A stretch of DNA of 64,000 nt, taken from NCBI GenBank assembly GCA_902799045.1, contig CADBZH010000002.1, positions 62,001 through 126,000 on the forward strand, in the 5' to 3' direction. Both the position numbers and the translations under genes were made by a program. A model generated the notes under the pieces. That model had not been told where the DNA came from. It was given only the letters and a program-made list of their open reading frames with translations, and did no database searches. Origin of the DNA: an uncultured Eubacteriales bacterium (GTDB taxonomy: Bacteria; Bacillota; Clostridia; Christensenellales; Aristaeellaceae). Below, piece by piece: positions 44,634 to 53,512 of this stretch (within the stretch, counting starts at the first letter, position 1; every line of letters begins with the position of its first letter).

Positions 44634-45931
44634 TGCACATGGATAAGCTGCACCTCGAACGGGCGTTCACGGAAGCCCCCTCCGAATTGCGCGATTGCGT
44701 TGAAGAGGCATTCGAAAGGGGAGCAAAGGAAATGAAGAGACGTCATAAATGGATGACGGCGCTGTCCGTCGCGGCGGCCTGCGCGGTGATATTCGCGGGG
44801 CTGGCCATGGCTGCGGGACAGCTGACGCGGCCACGGCCCGACACCGTGCTGACGGATCGGGGGGATTCGCCCCAAGCCACGTCCAGGCCGACGACGAAGG
44901 CGACACCCATCCCGGACATTACGCCGGAGCCGACGTCCACGCCGGAGGTTATCCCGGAACCGACGCCAACCCCGGAGGTCACCCCGGAGCCGACGCCAAC
45001 CCCGGAAGTTACCCCGGAGCCGACGCCAACCCCGGAAGTTACCCCGGAGCCGGAGGTGAGCCTGGTCTACACCCAGCCCGCTTCCAACTATTACCACATG
45101 GACCCGGGTTGCTCCGGCATGGTGGGAGCCGTGCCCTGGACGGAGGAATCCGCCATTTCCGTGGGCAAGCAGCCCTGCCCGGTGTGTATCCTCGGGACTG
45201 CGACCCTTGACCTTGAGGAAGCCCCGGAGGAAGCCAGCGCGGCGGAGAGCGTCGAGGCACCTGTATACTACACGGAGGCCGGCAGATACTACCACGGCAA
45301 CGAGCACTGCTCCGGCATGCTCAATACCCAGCCGCATTCGATTGAGCTGGCTCTGGCGAGCGGCAAGGAGCGCTGCCCCGTCTGCCAGCCCATCGAACCG
45401 GACCACTACGACCTGTTCAGGGCCGCCTTCGGGCAGGACCTTGAAGCGCTGACGCCGGGCTATGCCTACGGTTATTGCGGCGACGATTCCGATTTCTTCG
45501 GTGAGGACAGTTGGTTCGTCACAGACGGCGAGACGTATTCCATGGTTTGCCATGTCGAAAACATTCTCAAGGCGGACGGCGGCGTGAACAGCATAACCAG
45601 CTACCTTGGCAATCCGCTCGAAGACGTTTTCTGCATCAGTTTTTATTCGAAAAATATTGGCAAGGACAACCTGTGGTCTTTCCTGTCCGGAACGGAGGTG
45701 GGCGCAACCGCCTTCCGAGAGAAGGATGAAGCTGTGGAGCGCGCGGTCGATAGGGCGGGCTTTGAAGAGCCGTTGAACCTGGAGGAAGGAAACGTCTGGG
45801 TGGCCATCGACTCGGGCGGCGTGATTAAGGAGCTGGAGTTGTACTACGTTGACACCTTCAGCGATGTCACGGTGACGCTTGCATGGACGCTTACCGACGG
45901 ACAATACGTGTTTATGGGCACCGTGGAATGA
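44630..45931 (+). CDS. Probable membrane-bound anti-sigma factor with duplicated extracellular Cys motif
   Basis: The 433-residue protein has a cytosolic segment of about 40 residues (LHLERAFTEAPSELRDCVEEAFERGAKEMKRRHK), one membrane helix (about 42-62), then an extracellular linker of repeated TPEPTPTPEV (about 95-145), two copies of a Cys motif (YYHMDPGCSGM...QPCPVC and YYHGNEHCSGM...ERCPVC) and a 150-residue C-terminal domain. Coupling to the ECF sigma gene suggests that it holds the sigma factor and senses something outside. The Cys pairs could bind metal or thiols. A classical ZAS motif is not seen. Confidence 0.75.
   Translation: MMHMDKLHLERAFTEAPSELRDCVEEAFERGAKEMKRRHKWMTALSVAAACAVIFAGLAMAAGQLTRPRPDTVLTDRGDSPQATSRPTTKATPIPDITPEPTSTPEVIPEPTPTPEVTPEPTPTPEVTPEPTPTPEVTPEPEVSLVYTQPASNYYHMDPGCSGMVGAVPWTEESAISVGKQPCPVCILGTATLDLEEAPEEASAAESVEAPVYYTEAGRYYHGNEHCSGMLNTQPHSIELALASGKERCPVCQPIEPDHYDLFRAAFGQDLEALTPGYAYGYCGDDSDFFGEDSWFVTDGETYSMVCHVENILKADGGVNSITSYLGNPLEDVFCISFYSKNIGKDNLWSFLSGTEVGATAFREKDEAVERAVDRAGFEEPLNLEEGNVWVAIDSGGVIKELELYYVDTFSDVTVTLAWTLTDGQYVFMGTVE
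44924..45056. repeat. 30-base tandem repeat encoding TPEPTPTPEV
   Basis: Nearly identical copies of CCGGAGCCGACGCCAACCCC, plus about 10 bases, occur in a row within the anti-sigma-like gene. They encode a Thr-Pro-Glu extracellular spacer and should be prone to copy-number change. Confidence 0.8.
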
Positions 45932-45937
45932 TCAATC

Positions 45938-45972
45938 AAGGGCCGGCGGCGCTGCCGTCGGCCCAAGTTTTT
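45938..45972. terminator. Bidirectional terminator between the anti-sigma-like gene and uvrA
   Basis: GGGCCGGCGGC pairs with GCCGTCGGCCC around GCT and is followed on the plus strand by AAGTTTTTATTT. The uvrA stop codon lies at its edge on the minus strand. Confidence 0.85.
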
Positions 45973-48811
45973 ATTTGTCCCGTCCCCAGTTGTCCAGCGC
46001 CCGCTTCAGATACTGCCCGGTGAAGCTGTCGTCGCATTCGGCGACCTGCTCGGGTGTGCCTGCGGTGACCACCGTGCCGCCGCCGTCGCCGCCCTCCGGA
46101 CCGAGGTCGATGATCCAGTCGGCGGTCTTGATGACGTCCAAGTTGTGTTCGATCACCACGACGGTGTTCCCGGCCTCGGCCAGCCGGTCCAGCACCTGGA
46201 TCAGCCGTTCCACGTCCGCCACGTGCAGGCCCGTGGTGGGCTCGTCCAGCACGTAGATCGTCCGGCCCGTGGCCTGCCGGGACAGCTCCGTCGCCAGCTT
46301 GACGCGCTGGGCTTCGCCGCCGGAGAGGGTGGTGGCGGGCTGGCCGAGCTTCACATAGCCCAGGCCCACGTCCCGCATGGTCTCCAGCTTTCGCGCGATC
46401 TTCTGGATGGGCCGGAAGAATTCCAGTGCCTCGTCCACGGTCATCTCCAGCACATCGTAGATGTTCTTGCCCTTGTAGCGCACCTCCAGCGTCTCCCGGT
46501 TGTAGCGGTGGCCCTTGCACACCTCGCAGGGCACGTAGACATCTGACAGGAAGTGCATCTCGATCTTGATGATGCCGTCGCCGGAGCAGGCCTCGCAGCG
46601 CCCGCCCTTCACGTTGAAGCTGAAGCGGTTTGGCTTGTAGCCCCGGGCCTTGGCGTCCGGCGTGGACGCGAACACGTCGCGGATCATGTCGAAGAGGCCG
46701 GTGTAGGTGGCGGGGTTGCTTCGGGGGGTCCGGCCGATGGGGCTCTGGTCGATGGCGATGATCTTGTTCAGCTGATCGACACCGTCGATGCTCGTGTGGG
46801 CCCCGGCGCGCTGGCGGCTGCGGTTCAGCGTGCGGGAGAGGGACTTGTACAGGATTTCGTTCACCAGGCTGCTCTTGCCGCTGCCGGAGACGCCGGTGAC
46901 GCAGGTGATCACGCCCAGCGGGAAGCGCACGTCGATGTTCTTCAGGTTGTTGGCTTTCGCGCCGCGCACTGTCAGCCAGCCCGCCGGGGCACGGCGTGCG
47001 GCGGGAATCGGCACGAAGCGTTTGCCCGACAGGTACTGTCCGGTCAGGGAATTCGGGTTGTCCATGATCTGGCGCGGCGTGCCCTCGGCCACGATCTCGC
47101 CGCCGTGGATGCCAGCGCCGGGGCCGACGTCCACGATCCAGTCCGCGTCCAGCATGGTCTCCTCGTCGTGCTCGACGACGATCAGCGTGTTGCCCAGGTC
47201 GCGCAGCCCCTTCAGGCTGTTGAGAAGCCTGCGGTTGTCCCGCTGGTGCAGGCCGATGGACGGCTCGTCCAGGATGTACAGCACGCCCACCAGGCCGCTT
47301 CCGATCTGCGTAGCCAGGCGAATGCGCTGGGCCTCACCGCCGGAGAGGGTGCCCGCGCTGCGGGACAGGGTGAGGTAGCCCAGGCCTACGTCGCTCAGGA
47401 AGCCCAGGCGCGAGCGGATCTCCTTGAGGATCTGGTGCGCGATGATCCGCTCCTTTTCGGTGAAGCTGAGGTTCTCAAAGAACTGGCGGCAGTCCCGTAC
47501 GGAAAGATCGGAAATCTCGGCGATGGATTTTTCCTGAATGGTGACGGCCAGGCTTTCCTTCTTCAGACGCTTGCCCTTGCAATCGGGGCAGGGGATCTCC
47601 GCCATATAGCCCTCGTAGGTGGCCTTCATGGCGTCGCTGTTGGTCTCGCGATAGCGGCGTTCCAGGTTGGTGACGATGCCCTCGAAGGGCGCGGAGAAGG
47701 TGCCGCCGCCGTCGCCGCGGGTATAGCTGATCTTGATCTTTTCCCCCTTGGTGCCGTAGAGCAGCATGTCCACCACGCTCTCCGGCAGGTCGGCCACCGG
47801 CGTGTCCAGCGAGAAGCCGTAGTGGTCCGCCAGGGACTGGAGGTACAGGTGAGCCATGGAGTCCATCTCGGCGCTGTTCCAGCCCATTACCTGGATCGCG
47901 CCCTCGTTCAGCGACTTGCCTGGATCGGGGATCACGATGGCCGGGTCGATCTTCATCAGCACGCCCAGGCCGGTGCAGGTGGGGCAGGCGCCGTAGGGGT
48001 TGTTGAAGGAGAACATGCGGGGCGCCAGCTCGCCGATGGAGATGCCGCAGTCCGGGCAGGCGTAGTTCTGGCTGAACAGCATATCCTCGCCGTCGATCAC
48101 CGAGGCGATCACCAGGCCCTCCGACAGCTTCATGGCAGTCTCCAGCGAGTCCGTCAGGCGCTGCTGGATGTCCGGGCGTACGACCAGGCGGTCGATCACG
48201 ATCTCCACGGTGTGCTTTTTGGTCTTGGCCAGCTTCGGAAGCTCCGACAGTTCATAGAGCTCGCCGTCGATGCGGGCGCGCACATAGCCCTGTTTGGCCA
48301 TGTCCTCCAGCATCTTCACGAATTCGCCCTTGCGGCCCCGCACCACCGGCGCGAGGATCATCAGCTTCGTGCGCTCCGGCAGGGCCAGGATCTGGTCCAC
48401 GATCTGGTCCACCGTCTGCTGGCGGATGGGCTTGCCGCACTTGGGGCAGTGGGGTACGCCGATGCGCGCGTACATCAGGCGCAGGTAGTCGTGGATCTCC
48501 GTCACCGTGCCGACGGTGGAGCGCGGGTTGCGGCTGGTGGTCTTCTGATCGATGGAGATGGCGGGGGACAGGCCCTCGATGTAGTCCACGTCCGGCTTTT
48601 CCATCTGGCCCAGGAACTGCCGGGCATAGCTGGACAGGCTCTCCACATAGCGCCGCTGGCCCTCGGCATAGATGGTGTCGAACGCCAGGCTGCTCTTGCC
48701 GCTGCCGGACAGGCCGGTCATCACGATCAGCTTGTTTCGGGGAATGACCAGGTTCACGTTCTTCAGGTTGTGCTCTCGCGCACCCTTGATGATGATTTCG
48801 TTGATGTTCAA
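45971..48811 (-). CDS. uvrA: Excinuclease ABC subunit A
   Basis: UvrA finds DNA damage in nucleotide excision repair and loads UvrB. The 946-residue protein has two ABC ATPase halves (first Walker [15 protein letters not shown], second [15 protein letters not shown]), the signature [16 protein letters not shown] in the first, [16 protein letters not shown] in the second, and zinc cysteine clusters [15 protein letters not shown] and CEACSGDG. The start codon appears to be TTG (48811), preceded by AAAGAGGT. uvrB is 2.5 kb away on the same strand. Confidence 0.96.
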   Translation of the reverse strand: MNINEIIIKGAREHNLKNVNLVIPRNKLIVMTGLSGSGKSSLAFDTIYAEGQRRYVESLSSYARQFLGQMEKPDVDYIEGLSPAISIDQKTTSRNPRSTVGTVTEIHDYLRLMYARIGVPHCPKCGKPIRQQTVDQIVDQILALPERTKLMILAPVVRGRKGEFVKMLEDMAKQGYVRARIDGELYELSELPKLAKTKKHTVEIVIDRLVVRPDIQQRLTDSLETAMKLSEGLVIASVIDGEDMLFSQNYACPDCGISIGELAPRMFSFNNPYGACPTCTGLGVLMKIDPAIVIPDPGKSLNEGAIQVMGWNSAEMDSMAHLYLQSLADHYGFSLDTPVADLPESVVDMLLYGTKGEKIKISYTRGDGGGTFSAPFEGIVTNLERRYRETNSDAMKATYEGYMAEIPCPDCKGKRLKKESLAVTIQEKSIAEISDLSVRDCRQFFENLSFTEKERIIAHQILKEIRSRLGFLSDVGLGYLTLSRSAGTLSGGEAQRIRLATQIGSGLVGVLYILDEPSIGLHQRDNRRLLNSLKGLRDLGNTLIVVEHDEETMLDADWIVDVGPGAGIHGGEIVAEGTPRQIMDNPNSLTGQYLSGKRFVPIPAARRAPAGWLTVRGAKANNLKNIDVRFPLGVITCVTGVSGSGKSSLVNEILYKSLSRTLNRSRQRAGAHTSIDGVDQLNKIIAIDQSPIGRTPRSNPATYTGLFDMIRDVFASTPDAKARGYKPNRFSFNVKGGRCEACSGDGIIKIEMHFLSDVYVPCEVCKGHRYNRETLEVRYKGKNIYDVLEMTVDEALEFFRPIQKIARKLETMRDVGLGYVKLGQPATTLSGGEAQRVKLATELSRQATGRTIYVLDEPTTGLHVADVERLIQVLDRLAEAGNTVVVIEHNLDVIKTADWIIDLGPEGGDGGGTVVTAGTPEQVAECDDSFTGQYLKRALDNWGRDK

Positions 48812-48826
48812 AGCTCGTACCTCTTT

Positions 48827-48884
48827 TAGGGATCAGGGATTAGGAATCAGGGATTAAAGATTAGGGATTAGGGACAGTGGCTGC
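48827..48884. repeat. Tandem repeat of GGGATTA/GGATCAG units upstream of uvrA
   Basis: Imperfect copies of AGGGATTA with variants AGGGATCA and AGGAATCA run for about 55 bases between uvrA and the RidA-like gene. They are short AT-rich units; no function is apparent. Confidence 0.6.
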
Positions 48885-48921
48885 CGCGCTTCCGTGCCTT
48901 CCCCTCCGGGAAAGGCGTCGA

Positions 48922-49290
48922 TCAATCGCCGCAGTACGCGATGCCGTCCAGCTGGAACAGCAGGCCGTCCTGGCCGCCCACATGGGCGAACTCGGTCTGT
49001 ATGGACTTGCGGACGGGATACTTCCCGCCAAAGCGCTCCTTGATGACCTTCTCCATGACGGGGATGTTCCACACGTCCCGAAAAAGGCAGTCCATCTGCA
49101 CCACGTTTTCGAGTGTCAGGCCCACCAGGGCCAGCCGGCGCTCCATATGATCGATCGCGCCGTTCACCTGTGCCTCGATGTCCTGGCCGATATTCCCGAC
49201 GCAGTAGCCGATGAAGCACAGGCTTCCGGCCTTGATGATGCCGGAATGGGCCCATTGCTCGTTGATGTCATAGCGCTCGATCTCGCTCAT
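48922..49290 (-). CDS. RidA/YjgF-like protein
   Basis: This 122-residue RidA-like protein begins MSEIERYDINEQWAHSGIIKAG. The fold blocks GNIGQDIEAQVNGAIDHMERRLALVGLTLENVVQMDCLFRDV and the conserved Arg in VRKSIQTEF are present. RidA members hydrolyse reactive enamine/imine intermediates of PLP enzymes; divergent subgroups have other roles. It ends a four-gene minus-strand operon of oxidoreductase-like genes; three bases separate it from the upstream gene's stop. Confidence 0.85.
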   Translation of the reverse strand: MSEIERYDINEQWAHSGIIKAGSLCFIGYCVGNIGQDIEAQVNGAIDHMERRLALVGLTLENVVQMDCLFRDVWNIPVMEKVIKERFGGKYPVRKSIQTEFAHVGGQDGLLFQLDGIAYCGD

Positions 49291-49293
49291 ACC

Positions 49294-49788
49294 TCAACCC
49301 TCCGTTTGGTCTTCCTGTTCGGCGCAGCAGCGCCTGTATCCGTTCTCGAAAGCCTTGTCGGCATCCATCGTTTGCAGCTCGTCCTTCGACAATGTGCCCT
49401 TGCCGTCGTAGCGGTAGTAGTCCGCCCGGTCGGCGATGAATTCGATGATGGTGTAGTCGGGGTCGTCCACGCCCAGCGGATAGTACTTCTCGTCGCCGTC
49501 GTTCCACAGCAGCCGGCGATAGTCCTCGCGGCGCGTGGGCACGGCCCGACCGGTCAGGCAGGCGCCCTCGAAGGCCTCGCTGTCGGCAAAGTACAGGCAG
49601 GCCTCGGGGTGCTCAAAGAGCGCCCTGACATGGCCGGAGGACGTGTTGGTGGAAATCAGGTGCGCCCCGATGCCGCGGTGCCACACACAGAAAACCCGGC
49701 GGATGGCGGGCGCCCCGTCCGCGCCGATGTAGCCCAGGTCCGCAAACAGCGAGCGGTCGATCAGGCTTTGGAGCTCAGTGTCAGTCAT
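49294..49788 (-). CDS. Pyridoxamine 5'-phosphate oxidase-like flavin-binding protein
   Basis: The 164-residue protein shows the split-barrel pattern of the PNPOx-like family: an N-terminal DLGYIGADGAPAIRRVFCVWH, then LISTNTSSGHVRALFEHPEACLYFAD and FEGACLTGRAVPTRRED. These proteins bind FMN (or F420/heme) and often act on small oxidisable molecules. Its start overlaps the stop of the FMN-reductase-like gene (ATGA), and it precedes the RidA-like gene. Confidence 0.82.
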   Translation of the reverse strand: MTDTELQSLIDRSLFADLGYIGADGAPAIRRVFCVWHRGIGAHLISTNTSSGHVRALFEHPEACLYFADSEAFEGACLTGRAVPTRREDYRRLLWNDGDEKYYPLGVDDPDYTIIEFIADRADYYRYDGKGTLSKDELQTMDADKAFENGYRRCCAEQEDQTEG

Positions 49789-50339
49789 CGTTCAACCTCC
49801 AAATTTTCGCAGAAAGCCGCGATTTCATCCAGCCTGCCGCCCACGTCCTCGCGCCTCTCCACGCCGCACAGCCCCAGGCTGCCGCGGCATTCGATCTCCA
49901 GATGGCCGTAGAAGTGCTCGATGGTGGCGATGATCCGCTCGCACTCCTTCATCCCCGGCCCGGTGCGCAGCGCGATGGCGTAGCCGCGCTTGCCGGAGGA
50001 GAGGCTGGCATGGGGCTCATGGGTGTTGCACCAGGGCGTGCAGCGGTCGATGAAGGCCTTGAACTGGCCGGGAACGTCCGCCCAGTAGGAGGGGGAAACG
50101 CACACGATCGCGTCCGCCTGTTCGAATTCGCCCATCAGCCGCGAAACGTCGTCGTCCATGACGCACCTGGCCGTGCTGTGGCAGCTTCGGCAGCCCCGGC
50201 AGAAGTCAAAGCGGAAGTCGTCGATGCAGGCGCGCCGCACGTCGTACCGGCCGGAGAGGTGTTCCGCGACGCAATCGACGATCCGCGCCGTCGCGCCGTT
50301 TCGCACGGGACTGCAATTCAAAACCAGCGCTCTTGGCAT
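49785..50339 (-). CDS. NADPH-dependent FMN reductase / flavodoxin-like oxidoreductase
   Basis: The 184-residue protein begins MPRALVLNCSPVRNGATARIVDCVAEHL, the phosphate-binding loop of the flavodoxin-like NAD(P)H:flavin oxidoreductase family, with FDFCRGCRSCHSTARCVMDDD (four cysteines) and VSPSYWADVPGQFKAFIDRC following. The CRGCRSC motif is common in clostridial members. It should reduce FMN or a bound substrate with NAD(P)H. Four-base overlap with the next gene suggests tight coupling. Confidence 0.87.
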   Translation of the reverse strand: MPRALVLNCSPVRNGATARIVDCVAEHLSGRYDVRRACIDDFRFDFCRGCRSCHSTARCVMDDDVSRLMGEFEQADAIVCVSPSYWADVPGQFKAFIDRCTPWCNTHEPHASLSSGKRGYAIALRTGPGMKECERIIATIEHFYGHLEIECRGSLGLCGVERREDVGGRLDEIAAFCENLEVER

Positions 50340-50348
50340 GTGTGCCTC

Positions 50349-50663
50349 CTATTCCGCACTCTCTTCCAGCACTTCCACCAGGAAGCTCACCGGCCGGAAG
50401 CCGTCGTTGCAGGAGATCATGGCCGACTTCGGGTCCTTCATCCAGCCGTCGTACAGATTCTCCCCGCCGTGGGCCAGCGTCATCACGAAGGGGGAGAGGG
50501 TCTCCCAGGCGCTGTCGCACATGCCCTCTGGCCGCTGCCAGCCGTTGCAAATGAAGGTCTGCCCCAGCCGCATCGAACAGGCATGCTCGATGGGGTTCTC
50601 GTACTGCGCCATCAGGTCGTCATAGCGGGCCATGCGCTTGACGGTGATCTTGACCTTTTTCAT
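50349..50663 (-). CDS. TIGR04076 family protein
   Basis: The 104-residue protein MKKVKITVKRMARYDDLMAQYENPIEHACSMRLGQTFICNGWQRPEGMCDSAWETLSPFVMTLAHGG...SCNDGFRPVSFLVEVLE has the fixed Cys and CNDGxRPVSF pattern of the TIGR04076 family, found in many Bacillota and of unknown function. ATG 50663 follows GGAGGC; the longer frame from 50741 lacks a ribosome-binding site. It heads a four-gene operon with FMN-reductase-like, PNPOx-like and RidA-like genes. Confidence 0.85.
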   Translation of the reverse strand: MKKVKITVKRMARYDDLMAQYENPIEHACSMRLGQTFICNGWQRPEGMCDSAWETLSPFVMTLAHGGENLYDGWMKDPKSAMISCNDGFRPVSFLVEVLEESAE

Positions 50664-50896
50664 GGTCGCCTCCAAAGGGATTATTGGGTCGGTGATTTGC
50701 CGGTTCAGTTTAAAACATCGTTCCGTCATGCTGCCAGGCACACAATGATGTTCAGCAGGATCAGTATGTGCTGCACAATATGATAGAGGTCGGGAACGAG
50801 CCTCTTGTCACTCATTGGAAAAAGGCGAATCGTATTCCCGAAACAGGCGTTATAGCCCTTCAGTTTTCTCTCGGACGCGCCGAATATCGTGTAATA
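50664..50896. other. Intergenic region with no gene seen
   Basis: About 230 bases between the TIGR04076 gene and the small membrane protein gene show no credible reading frame. No clear promoter, terminator or repeat was recognised here. Confidence 0.5.
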
Positions 50897-51136
50897 TCAG
50901 TGGCAGAAGAATTCCACGACGAACCATAGGCACAGTATCGCCAGCAGGATCCACTTGCCGGCGGGTCGCGCGCAATGGTAGAGAATCAATCCGGAGCTGT
51001 ACAGGCACAGCGTGGCAAACTCAGCGCTTTTGATGCCCATTCCTTCGACCAAAACGTGTTTTCCAAGTTGATAGGTGATGGTACAGCCGAGGAACCACAG
51101 CCAAAGGGCGGCCTGGAGCAGGGTCGCGACGATCAT
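50897..51136 (-). CDS. Small hydrophobic membrane protein
   Basis: A 79-residue protein with two or three membrane segments (LLQAALWLWFLGCTITYQLG, FATLCLYSSGLILYHC and ILLAILCLWFVVEFFC), separated by short loops. No family was recognised. It is unlinked to its neighbours, with its own upstream gap. It could be a real gene or a chance frame; composition is membrane-like throughout, which supports the former. Confidence 0.55.
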   Translation of the reverse strand: MIVATLLQAALWLWFLGCTITYQLGKHVLVEGMGIKSAEFATLCLYSSGLILYHCARPAGKWILLAILCLWFVVEFFCH

Positions 51137-51234
51137 GTATCATCACCTCATCGTTCATTCGCTTGAGCCGGTCTTTGCACGCACGGCACCCATCCATGGG
51201 GCTGTTTCAAAACACATGCGACTTCTGATCAACG

Positions 51235-51288
51235 CCGTAGGGGCGGCATATATGCCGCCCGCGGACGCCATTTATGGCGTCCCTACGG
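51235..51288. repeat. Compact GTAGGGGCGGC...CCCTAC double hairpin
   Basis: CCGTAGGG and CCCTACGG frame two inner hairpins, GGGCGGCATATATGCCGCCC and GGACGCCATTTATGGCGTCC. It is the cleanest example of the repeat family in this window and lies downstream of uvrB. Confidence 0.8.
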
Positions 51289-51333
51289 TGGAAATTGAAC
51301 GGCCGATGGGATTATGAGACAGTCTCCTACAGG

Positions 51334-53358
51334 TCAACCCGGATTCCGGTGCGTCATCTTTTCCCTTCGCCTGCGTCTTTGCCGGGACTGTTCGTTGTTT
51401 GCCATGACCTTCTCGCCCTTCAGGGCCAGCATCTCGTCGCGGTACTTGGCGGCCTTCTCGAAGTCCAGGTTGTTGGCAGCCTGGAGCATCAGCTCCTCCA
51501 GCCGCTCGATGGCCATGCGCTTCTCCTCCTCGTCGAGGCCTGCGGCGGTGTCCGCGTCGTCAGGCTTGCGGGTGACCTCCATCAGCTCGCGGATGGCGGT
51601 GCGGATGGTCTGCGGCTCGATGCCGTTTGCCTCGTTGTATTTCTGCTGGATCTCCCGGCGGCGGTTGGTCTCGGTGATGGCGCTCTGCATGGAGTCGGTG
51701 ATGGCGTCGGCGTACATGATGACGCGCCCGTCCACGTTCCGCGCCGCGCGGCCGATGGTCTGGATCAGGCTGGTCTCGCTGCGCAGGAAGCCCTCCTTGT
51801 CCGCGTCCAGGATGCAGACCAGGGAGACCTCCGGCATGTCCAGGCCCTCGCGCAGCAGGTTGATGCCCACCAGCACGTCGAACTCGCCGCTGCGCAGGCC
51901 GTGGATCAGCTTGATGCGCTCCAGCGTCTCGATGTCGCTGTGCAGGTATTCCACCCGCACGTCCAGCTCCTTCAGGTATTGCGTCAGGCTCTCAGCCATG
52001 CGCTTGGTGAGGGTCGTCACAAGGACCCTTCCGCCGTCCGCCGTCACCTTGTTGATCTCGCCGACCAGGTCGTCCACCTGGCCGGTGGCGGGGCGCACGA
52101 CGATCTCCGGGTCGATCAGGCCCGTGGGGCGGATGATCTGCTCCACCACCTGGTCCGCCCGTTCCAATTCATAGGGACCGGGGGTGGCGGAGACGTAGAT
52201 CGTCTGTCCGGCGCGCTCCTCGAATTCATGAAACTTCAGCGGCCGGTTGTCGTAGGCGGCGGGCAGGCGGAAGCCATAGTCCACCAGCGTGCGCTTGCGG
52301 GCAAAGTCGCCGTTGTACATGGCGCGGATCTGCGGCACGGTCACGTGGGCCTCGTCGATGAAGATGAGGAAATCCTTCGGGAAGTAGTCCAGCAGCGTAA
52401 AGGGCGCCTGGCCGGGCTGTCGGCCGTCAAAGTAGCGGGAATAGTTCTCGATGCCGCTGCAATAGCCAATCTCCCGCATCATCTCGATGTCGTAGTGCAC
52501 CCGCTGCTCCAGCCTCTGGGCCTCCAGCAGCCGCCCGGATTCCCGGAAGTCCCGGAGCCGCTGCTCCAGGTCGTTTTCAATGTTCACGATGCAGCGGTCC
52601 AGCTTGTCCTTGCTGGTGGCGTAATGGCTGGCGGGGAAGATCAGCACGTGGTTCATCAGCCGCAGCACCTTGCCCGTCACCATGTCGATCTCGCTGATGC
52701 GCTCGATCTCATCCCCGAAGAACTCCACGCGCACGCCCCGCTTTTCCGAAGCCGCGGGGATGATCTCGATCACCTCGCCGCGGACCCGGAAGGTGCCGCG
52801 CTCCGGCTCGAAGTCGTTTCGGGTGAACTGGATGTCCACCAGCTGGCGCAGCAGATCGTCCCGGTCGATCACCTGTCCCTCCCGCAGGGAGACGCTCAGG
52901 CCCTCGTATTCCTCTGGGTCGCCCAGGCCGTAGATGCAGCTGACGGAGGCGACGATCACCACGTCCCGCCGCTCGGACAGCCAGCTGGTGGCGCTGTGGC
53001 GCATGCGGTCGATCTCGTCGTTGATGGAGGCGTCCTTCTCGATGAACGTGTCCGTGGAGGGAATGTAGGCCTCCGGCTGGTAGTAGTCGTAATAGGACAC
53101 GAAATAGCCCACGGCGTTCTCCGGGAAGAATTCCCTGAACTCCGCCGCCAGCTGGGCCGCCAGCGTCTTGTTGTGCGCGATCACCAGCGCGGGCCGGTTC
53201 GCGTTCTTGATGATGTTCGCCATCGTGAAGGTCTTGCCGGAGCCGGTGACGCCCAGCAGCACCTGGTGTCGGTAGCCCTTTTCCAACCCCTCGGTGAGGG
53301 CCTGGATGGCCTGGGGCTGGTCGCCGGTGGGCTTGTATTCGGAATGCAGCCGGAACAT
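51334..53358 (-). CDS. uvrB: Excinuclease ABC subunit B
   Basis: UvrB is the damage-verifying helicase-like subunit of nucleotide excision repair. The N-terminus [25 protein letters not shown], Walker [17 protein letters not shown], beta-hairpin [16 protein letters not shown]-like [12 protein letters not shown], motif VI region [11 protein letters not shown] and the C-terminal UVR coiled coil ([32 protein letters not shown]) are all present. ATG 53358 is chosen over GTG 53367 because GAGGTG lies six bases upstream. Confidence 0.97.
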   Translation of the reverse strand: MFRLHSEYKPTGDQPQAIQALTEGLEKGYRHQVLLGVTGSGKTFTMANIIKNANRPALVIAHNKTLAAQLAAEFREFFPENAVGYFVSYYDYYQPEAYIPSTDTFIEKDASINDEIDRMRHSATSWLSERRDVVIVASVSCIYGLGDPEEYEGLSVSLREGQVIDRDDLLRQLVDIQFTRNDFEPERGTFRVRGEVIEIIPAASEKRGVRVEFFGDEIERISEIDMVTGKVLRLMNHVLIFPASHYATSKDKLDRCIVNIENDLEQRLRDFRESGRLLEAQRLEQRVHYDIEMMREIGYCSGIENYSRYFDGRQPGQAPFTLLDYFPKDFLIFIDEAHVTVPQIRAMYNGDFARKRTLVDYGFRLPAAYDNRPLKFHEFEERAGQTIYVSATPGPYELERADQVVEQIIRPTGLIDPEIVVRPATGQVDDLVGEINKVTADGGRVLVTTLTKRMAESLTQYLKELDVRVEYLHSDIETLERIKLIHGLRSGEFDVLVGINLLREGLDMPEVSLVCILDADKEGFLRSETSLIQTIGRAARNVDGRVIMYADAITDSMQSAITETNRRREIQQKYNEANGIEPQTIRTAIRELMEVTRKPDDADTAAGLDEEEKRMAIERLEELMLQAANNLDFEKAAKYRDEMLALKGEKVMANNEQSRQRRRRREKMTHRNPG

Positions 53359-53512
53359 GGCTTTCACCTCGGTATCCGTCGATATAGACCCATTATAGCA
53401 CCTTTATTTTATATTGAAAACAGACTTCGCAAGATTTAAACATGTGTTCGATTGGAACCTGTTCGGCCTTCCCGGAATAACATGCGGGGAGAGCAATAAA
53501 GGAGGCGGCAGA

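Noticed and set aside
44924-45056. Regular 30-base repeats considered as a CRISPR array
   Set aside because: They are contiguous, without spacers, in frame, and encode a Thr-Pro-Glu linker inside a long gene.
46553-48829. Very long antisense frame (758 residues) over uvrA
   Set aside because: Same effect; uvrA has all motifs, and the antisense product has no recognisable domain.
48827-48884. GGGATTA tandem repeats considered as CRISPR or origin iterons
   Set aside because: Units are 7-8 bases, irregular, and no dnaA, rep or cas gene is near.
51274-53439. Antisense frame (721 residues) over uvrB
   Set aside because: Shadow of uvrB; composition dominated by His/Leu/Val from reverse-complement codons.
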